A DNA stretch of 26,827 nucleotides. Source: Gp6-AA40 sp035649395 (GTDB taxonomy: Bacteria > Acidobacteriota > Vicinamibacteria > Vicinamibacterales > UBA2999). Location: contig DASRJR010000178.1 of the NCBI GenBank assembly GCA_035649395.1, forward strand, positions 1 through 26,827. Direction: 5' to 3'. Shown here one piece after another: positions 23,214 to 26,827 of this stretch. Numbering within the stretch: the stretch's first letter is position 1; each line of letters starts with the position of its first letter. Both the position numbers and the translations under genes were made by a program. The notes beneath the pieces were generated by a model. That model did not search any database, had not been told where the DNA came from, and saw only the letters and a list, made by a program, of their open reading frames with translations.

Positions 23214-24440
23214 CTACCGGGCGCCGGCTCCGCTTGCGATCGGCGCCGTCGCTCGTGCTTCGGTTTCCTGCGATCGGAAGAACAGCGCGAACAACACCAG
23301 TACGATCGCGGCCCCGGCGGCCGGGACCAGCCAGATGCGGGGCCAGTCGTGCCCGCCGCTCACCGCGAACGCGTCGACCACGCGACCCGACGCCCACGAG
23401 CCAAGGAACCAGCCGACCCCGAGCGTGACGAACGCGATCAGACCTTGCGCCGCGGCGCGGACATCGGTGGGCGCTCGCTTGTCGACGTAGATCTGCCCGG
23501 TGACGAAGAAGAAGTCGTAGCACACGCCGTGCAGCAGGATGCCCGCGTAGAGCATCCACGTCAGCGCTGCGTTGTCGCCGTAGGCGAAGAACAGATATCG
23601 GGTCGTCCACGCGGCCATGCCGACGAGCAGCATCAGCTTGACGCCCATGCGCTTGAAGCACCACGGCATCACCAGCATGAAGCCGATCTCGGACATCTGG
23701 CCGAGGGTCATCTTGCGCGCCGCGTTGCTGACCATCAGCTCGTTGAGAAACAGGTTCGCGAAGGCGTAGTAGAACTGCAACGGAATACACACCAGGAACG
23801 AGCCGAGCACGAACACGGCAAACGATCGGTCGCGAAGCAGGCGCAGCGCGTCGAGACCGAGGACGTCCGAGACCTTCGCTCGGGCCGTTTGTTTGGGCGG
23901 TGTGTGCGGCAACGCCAGGCAGAACAGGCCCAGCGCGAGCGACGCGGCAGCAGCAATGCGCATCGGAGTCGCGGTCGCTTCCAGGCCGAGCGACCCGATG
24001 AACAGTCCCTGCACGATCCAGCCGATCGTCCCGAGCACGCGGATGGCGGGAAACTCACGGCCGGGGTCGCGCATCTGGTGGAACGACAGCGAGTTGCTCA
24101 ACGCGAGCGTCGGCATGTAGCAGAGCGCGTATCCGAGCAGGACCACATAGAAGGGTCCGAACGCCGTCATGGTCGAGGCGTAGAACAGCAGGAGACCGCC
24201 CGCCAGATGCAGCGCCGCGAGGATGCGCTCGCTGGCGAGGAAGCGATCGGCGATCATGCCGACGAAGAACGGCGAGATGATCGCGGCGAGACCGGTCGTC
24301 CCCGCCGCCAGTCCGATTTGTTCGCCGGAGAACTTGAGGGTCTGCCCGAGCCACGTGCCGAGCGTGACCGACCACGCGCCCCACACGAAGTATTGCAGGA
24401 ACATCAGGGTCGACAGCTTCAATCGGGTGGTCAGGGGCAT
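23214..24440 (-). CDS. MFS nucleoside:H+ symporter-like permease (NupG type)
   Basis: The 408-residue integral membrane protein has about 12 TM helices. The N-terminal LMFLQYFVWGAWSVTLGTWLG and the following ISPFFVGMIADRFLASERIL match the NHS (NupG/XapB) branch of the major facilitator superfamily, which moves nucleosides or similar sugars by proton symport. Typical blocks are present, including FHQMRDPGREFPAIRVLGTIGWI and the C-terminal half VCYDFFFVTGQIYVDKRAP. In Acidobacteriota such permeases often sit next to sugar isomerases, and a sugar isomerase-like gene lies 183 bp upstream on the same strand. ATG 24440 is taken rather than the in-frame TTG one codon earlier. No clear ribosome site is visible, and the start abuts an AT-rich repeat. 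Confidence 0.88.
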   Translation of the reverse strand: MPLTTRLKLSTLMFLQYFVWGAWSVTLGTWLGQTLKFSGEQIGLAAGTTGLAAIISPFFVGMIADRFLASERILAALHLAGGLLLFYASTMTAFGPFYVVLLGYALCYMPTLALSNSLSFHQMRDPGREFPAIRVLGTIGWIVQGLFIGSLGLEATATPMRIAAAASLALGLFCLALPHTPPKQTARAKVSDVLGLDALRLLRDRSFAVFVLGSFLVCIPLQFYYAFANLFLNELMVSNAARKMTLGQMSEIGFMLVMPWCFKRMGVKLMLLVGMAAWTTRYLFFAYGDNAALTWMLYAGILLHGVCYDFFFVTGQIYVDKRAPTDVRAAAQGLIAFVTLGVGWFLGSWASGRVVDAFAVSGGHDWPRIWLVPAAGAAIVLVLFALFFRSQETEARATAPIASGAGAR

Positions 24441-24454
24441 CAAATCAGTCCATT

Positions 24455-24627
24455 TGTGATTTCTGATTCGTGATTAGTGATTCGTTGATGATTGGTGATT
24501 ATTGATTGGTGATTGATTGGCGATTGTCGAGCGCGTAGCAAGCCTCCGTTTCTCATCTTTCAATCAACAATCAGACGTCAACAATCAACAACGAATCACA
24601 AATCACCAATCGCTAATCGCAAATCAG
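24455..24627. repeat. AT-rich mirrored GATT(C)/AATC repeat
   Basis: The left block (24455-24527) is a chain of TGATTNGTGATT words; the right block (24561-24627) is a chain of the complementary AATCAACAATCA words. They surround a 33-bp GC-richer centre and form a long imperfect inverted repeat. Base composition is far below the neighbouring DNA. The right block includes the stop codon of the isomerase gene (24624-24626), and the left block lies 15 bp from the permease start. Confidence 0.85.
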
Positions 24628-25529
24628 GCGAGCGCCTGCTTGGCGAAAGCGTAGCAGGCCTTCACTTCCTCGACGGCGCCAGCCGTGCCGCGATGTTCGT
24701 ACTCCAGGTAGGCACGAATCGGCCACTTCTCGCGCTTCAGCAGTTGCAGGACGTCGCGAATCGGCGTGTCGCCAGTGCCCCACGGCACGTTGTCGCCCTG
24801 GTTCTTCTTGCGGTCCTTCAGATGCAGATTGGTGATGCGGTCGTGATGTTCACGGATGTAGGCGACGGCGTCGTAGTTGGCGGCGGTGAAGTGACCGATG
24901 TCGAGGTTGATCTTGAAGTACTTGGACAGCGCGAGCGCGGCGGCCAGGCTTTCCGTCGTGGCGAACTCGTTCGGGTCCTTCACGTTCGAGTGATTGTGCA
25001 TGGCCACGACCACGCGATGCTTCTCGGCGAACGGCACCATGCGCTTGGCCGCCTCGAGCGTCGCCGAGGCGGTGATGATCTCGGCGCCGAGCGCCTTGGC
25101 CATCTCGAAGCCTCGATCGATCTCTTCGTCGGTGAAGCTCGCGTTCGGGCTGTAGTTGTAGGCGTAGACGGTGATGCCGGCGCCCTTGAACTTACGGGCG
25201 ATCGACTGGAAGTGAGCGAGCGGCGTCTTGAGCCGCCAGCGGCGCAGCTCCTCGCGTGCCTGCTGTGCGTCTTCAGGCGACGGGCGTCCGCGGCCGAACG
25301 GCGACGGCGGTTCGATCTGTGGCGCCCACAGCTCGCACTCCGTCAGACCGCACTCGGTCATCGCCTTGATGAGCGGCTCGACGAGATCGCTTCCCGCTGG
25401 TCGTGCCAGCTCGCGGAACGAATACGTCTGAACGCCGAGATGCACGCCGGCGACAGTTTGAGCGCGTGCAGCCGCAGGTAAGGCCAGCCCGGCGAGGGTG
25501 ATTCGTCCAAATTCGCGACGGGTGTACAT
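24624..25529 (-). CDS. Tat-exported sugar phosphate isomerase/epimerase-like protein
   Basis: The 301-residue xylose-isomerase-like TIM barrel (AP endonuclease family 2) starts with a twin-arginine signal, TRREFGRITLAGLALPAAARA, so it is exported folded. The barrel has the usual metal-site residues: Glu in LTECELWAP, His in VAMHNHSN, Asp/His in INLDIGHFTA and Glu in AYLEYEHRG. It probably isomerises or epimerises a sugar or related metabolite, or is a 3-keto-sugar hydratase-type relative. The start ATG 25529 follows GAGGGG by 3 bp, and the frame upstream to 25745 lacks homology. The permease gene lies downstream, suggesting joint uptake or processing of a carbohydrate. Confidence 0.9.
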   Translation of the reverse strand: MYTRREFGRITLAGLALPAAARAQTVAGVHLGVQTYSFRELARPAGSDLVEPLIKAMTECGLTECELWAPQIEPPSPFGRGRPSPEDAQQAREELRRWRLKTPLAHFQSIARKFKGAGITVYAYNYSPNASFTDEEIDRGFEMAKALGAEIITASATLEAAKRMVPFAEKHRVVVAMHNHSNVKDPNEFATTESLAAALALSKYFKINLDIGHFTAANYDAVAYIREHHDRITNLHLKDRKKNQGDNVPWGTGDTPIRDVLQLLKREKWPIRAYLEYEHRGTAGAVEEVKACYAFAKQALA

Positions 25530-25570
25530 CGCCCCCTCATTTCTCGGCGGGTCTTGAGATCCGCCGTTCC

Positions 25571-25717
25571 TCAAGACAACGCAAACGAATACCACGCGTC
25601 GCCGGCCGCGACCAGCACGTGCTGACGGCCGTCTACCAGATACGTTTCGGTCGCGTTGGTGACGTTGCCGATCCTCGAATGCCACAGCGGCTTGCCGCTG
25701 GCCGGCCGGCTGCTCAT
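25571..25717 (-). pseudogene. Remnant of a PQQ-dependent dehydrogenase C-terminus
   Basis: A 48-codon frame reads GKPLWHSRIGNVTNA (starting at residue 8) and YLVDGRQHVLVAAGD, ending YSFALS before TGA. This is the C-terminal end of quinoprotein alcohol/glucose dehydrogenases, where a 'GK-LW' blade and a 'Y-DG-QYVAVA-G-LF-FAL' strand close the propeller. Those enzymes are about 500-700 residues; here only the last strands remain and the upstream frame hits a stop within seven codons. Its ATG overlaps the SGNH hydrolase stop as ATGA, so a short coupled peptide could still be made. It is most simply a gene remnant left by deletion. Confidence 0.65.
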
Positions 25718-26400
25718 CTCTTGGCCTCGGTGATGTCAGGAGCACCGAGCATGGGACGCAGCGCGGCCGACCAGAGTTGATAGCCCTGCGGCGACAGATG
25801 CAGACCGTCCTCGACGAACAGCTCGCGGCGCGGTCGGTCGTCCCAGCCGAGCATCAGCGTGTCGAAGTCGACGAACGCCAGCCGGTCGTCATGTTCGCAG
25901 TACTCCCGGATGATGGCGTTGGCGCTGCGCATCCGGTGGAACTGCGTCCAGCGAAGAATGCTCGGCTTGATCGCGATGTAGAGAATCCGCGTCTGCGGCA
26001 ACTTTGCATGCACGGCGCGCGTGAAGCGCTCGAACACGACGGCCACCTGCTCGGAGATCCAACCGGCACTGATGTCGTTGTCACCGGCGTAGACGACGAT
26101 CAGTCGCGGCTCGTAGGGGAGGACGATGCGATCGACATAACGAAGGGTATCGACGAGCTCGGACCCGCTGATGCCGCGGTTGATGACCTTCAGATCCGGG
26201 AAGTAGCGCGCCGTATCCCATCGCTGAATAGTGGAGCTGCCGACGAACAGAATCTGTCCCTTCGGCGGCGGTGACGTCTTGTCGGCGGATTCGTAACCAG
26301 TGACGATCGAGTCGAATCGATCTGTCTGCTGCGCCAGTGCCGGGACAGCGCCGAGCAGTCCCAGCAGCGCGATGAAAACGGCGGTGGGGGGCACTCGCAT
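25714..26400 (-). CDS. Exported SGNH/GDSL hydrolase
   Basis: The 228-residue protein has a signal peptide ending ALA (about 23). The SGNH blocks are present: block I FVGSSTIQRW with Ser56, where most members have GDS; block II NRGISGSE with Gly77; block III YAGDND with Asn108; block V EDGLHLS with Asp198 and His201. It is likely a periplasmic esterase or acetylhydrolase, possibly acting on acylated glycans. ATG 26400 starts the signal peptide; a TTG at 26424 is in frame but lies inside the divergent neighbour's start. The divergent gene begins at 26424, leaving a 23-bp gap, and the PQQ-dehydrogenase remnant overlaps its stop. Confidence 0.88.
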   Translation of the reverse strand: MRVPPTAVFIALLGLLGAVPALAQQTDRFDSIVTGYESADKTSPPPKGQILFVGSSTIQRWDTARYFPDLKVINRGISGSELVDTLRYVDRIVLPYEPRLIVVYAGDNDISAGWISEQVAVVFERFTRAVHAKLPQTRILYIAIKPSILRWTQFHRMRSANAIIREYCEHDDRLAFVDFDTLMLGWDDRPRRELFVEDGLHLSPQGYQLWSAALRPMLGAPDITEAKR

Positions 26401-26423
26401 GCGGCAAAGGTTAACATTATTCA

Positions 26424-26786
26424 ATGCGTTACCTGGTCACCGCGCGCGTGAAACCCGGCCGGCGTCCGGCGCTCGATCGGGCCATCGACGAGGGCACCCT
26501 GGGGCAGGGCTCGATTGCCGGTGACGAGTATCTGCACAACATGTCCGAGGCCCGGCAGCTCCCGACCGGCGACGTGAAGTGGGTCGAGACCTGTTTCTGC
26601 GCGACTCCGCTGGCGGAAGAGCGGCCCTATTGGGAGGACTACTTCGACCTGGTGAGCGTCAAGGACGCCCATACACGGAGCAAGTGCCGCCATGAGAACG
26701 GCACCGAGTACTGGGCCTGCTCGAATTGCGATTGCACCCAGCGGCTCGAGGCGGCGTTGAAGAAGCAGGGACGGTCGTTTCGCTAG
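26424..26786 (+). CDS. Conserved Cys-rich protein of unknown function
   Basis: The 120-residue soluble protein begins with a beta-strand MRYLVTARVKPGR, then a helix, WVETCFCATPLAEERPYWEDYF, and a C-terminal part with clustered cysteines (CRHENGTEYWACSNCDC). Six cysteines lie in CFC, CRH and CSNCDC patterns, suggesting a metal site. From memory, close relatives occur in Cyanobacteria and Acidobacteriota and have no assigned function. The length appears complete, since the stop lies 41 bp before the window end. The ATG overlaps the region of the divergent SGNH gene's promoter, and no clear Shine-Dalgarno is seen, so a leaderless start is possible. Confidence 0.75.
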   Translation: MRYLVTARVKPGRRPALDRAIDEGTLGQGSIAGDEYLHNMSEARQLPTGDVKWVETCFCATPLAEERPYWEDYFDLVSVKDAHTRSKCRHENGTEYWACSNCDCTQRLEAALKKQGRSFR

Positions 26787-26827
26787 AGCCGCGCCGGCAC
26801 GCGACCCGTAATCGTGCCCGTAGTCGT

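Overview
The window looks like chromosomal DNA of an Acidobacteriota bacterium, probably of the Vicinamibacteria type. GC is high throughout. A PadR regulator is translationally coupled to an ATPase-less duplicated permease (the 'ADOP' arrangement typical of the phylum), secreted proteins are of acidobacterial kinds, and the spacers between genes are full of short palindromic and low-complexity repeats. No rRNA, tRNA, CRISPR, prophage or transposase was seen. The taxonomic call is inference.

Left part (1-13978), almost all on the minus strand. Reading from high to low coordinates: PadR regulator, ADOP permease, a 408-bp spacer filled with a mirrored array of hairpin units, a Ser/Thr kinase with a C-terminal zinc ribbon, a B12-type radical SAM protein, a cupredoxin lipoprotein, a structured 351-bp spacer, ilvE, a pilT-type ATPase, recX, alaS and a secreted protein of unknown function. 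A small conserved gene on the plus strand (44-433) converges on the last of these.

Middle (14155-20140), plus strand: a tight three-gene operon that is the most interesting part of the window. It encodes a non-hydrolysing UDP-GlcNAc 2-epimerase (WecB), a membrane GT2 glycosyltransferase with a cytoplasmic MshEN/GspE-N region (NfrB-like), and an outer-membrane TPR plus beta-barrel protein (NfrA-like). In E. coli, NfrA and NfrB with WecB are proposed to make and export a ManNAc-based glycan under c-di-GMP control, which phage N4 uses as a receptor. Here the epimerase sits in the same operon (gaps of 5 bp and a 4-bp overlap), so the window appears to hold a self-contained version of that system.

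Right part (20159-26827): a 59-aa membrane protein (minus), rsmE (plus), a cytochrome c/PHM-like copper monooxygenase fusion (plus) with a good sigma70-type promoter, a 590-bp spacer carrying a 324-bp element with 30-bp inverted ends, then on the minus strand a NupG-like permease, a Tat-exported sugar isomerase/epimerase-like protein, a 48-codon remnant of a PQQ dehydrogenase C-terminus, and a periplasmic SGNH hydrolase. A Cys-rich conserved gene diverges from the hydrolase across only 23 bp.
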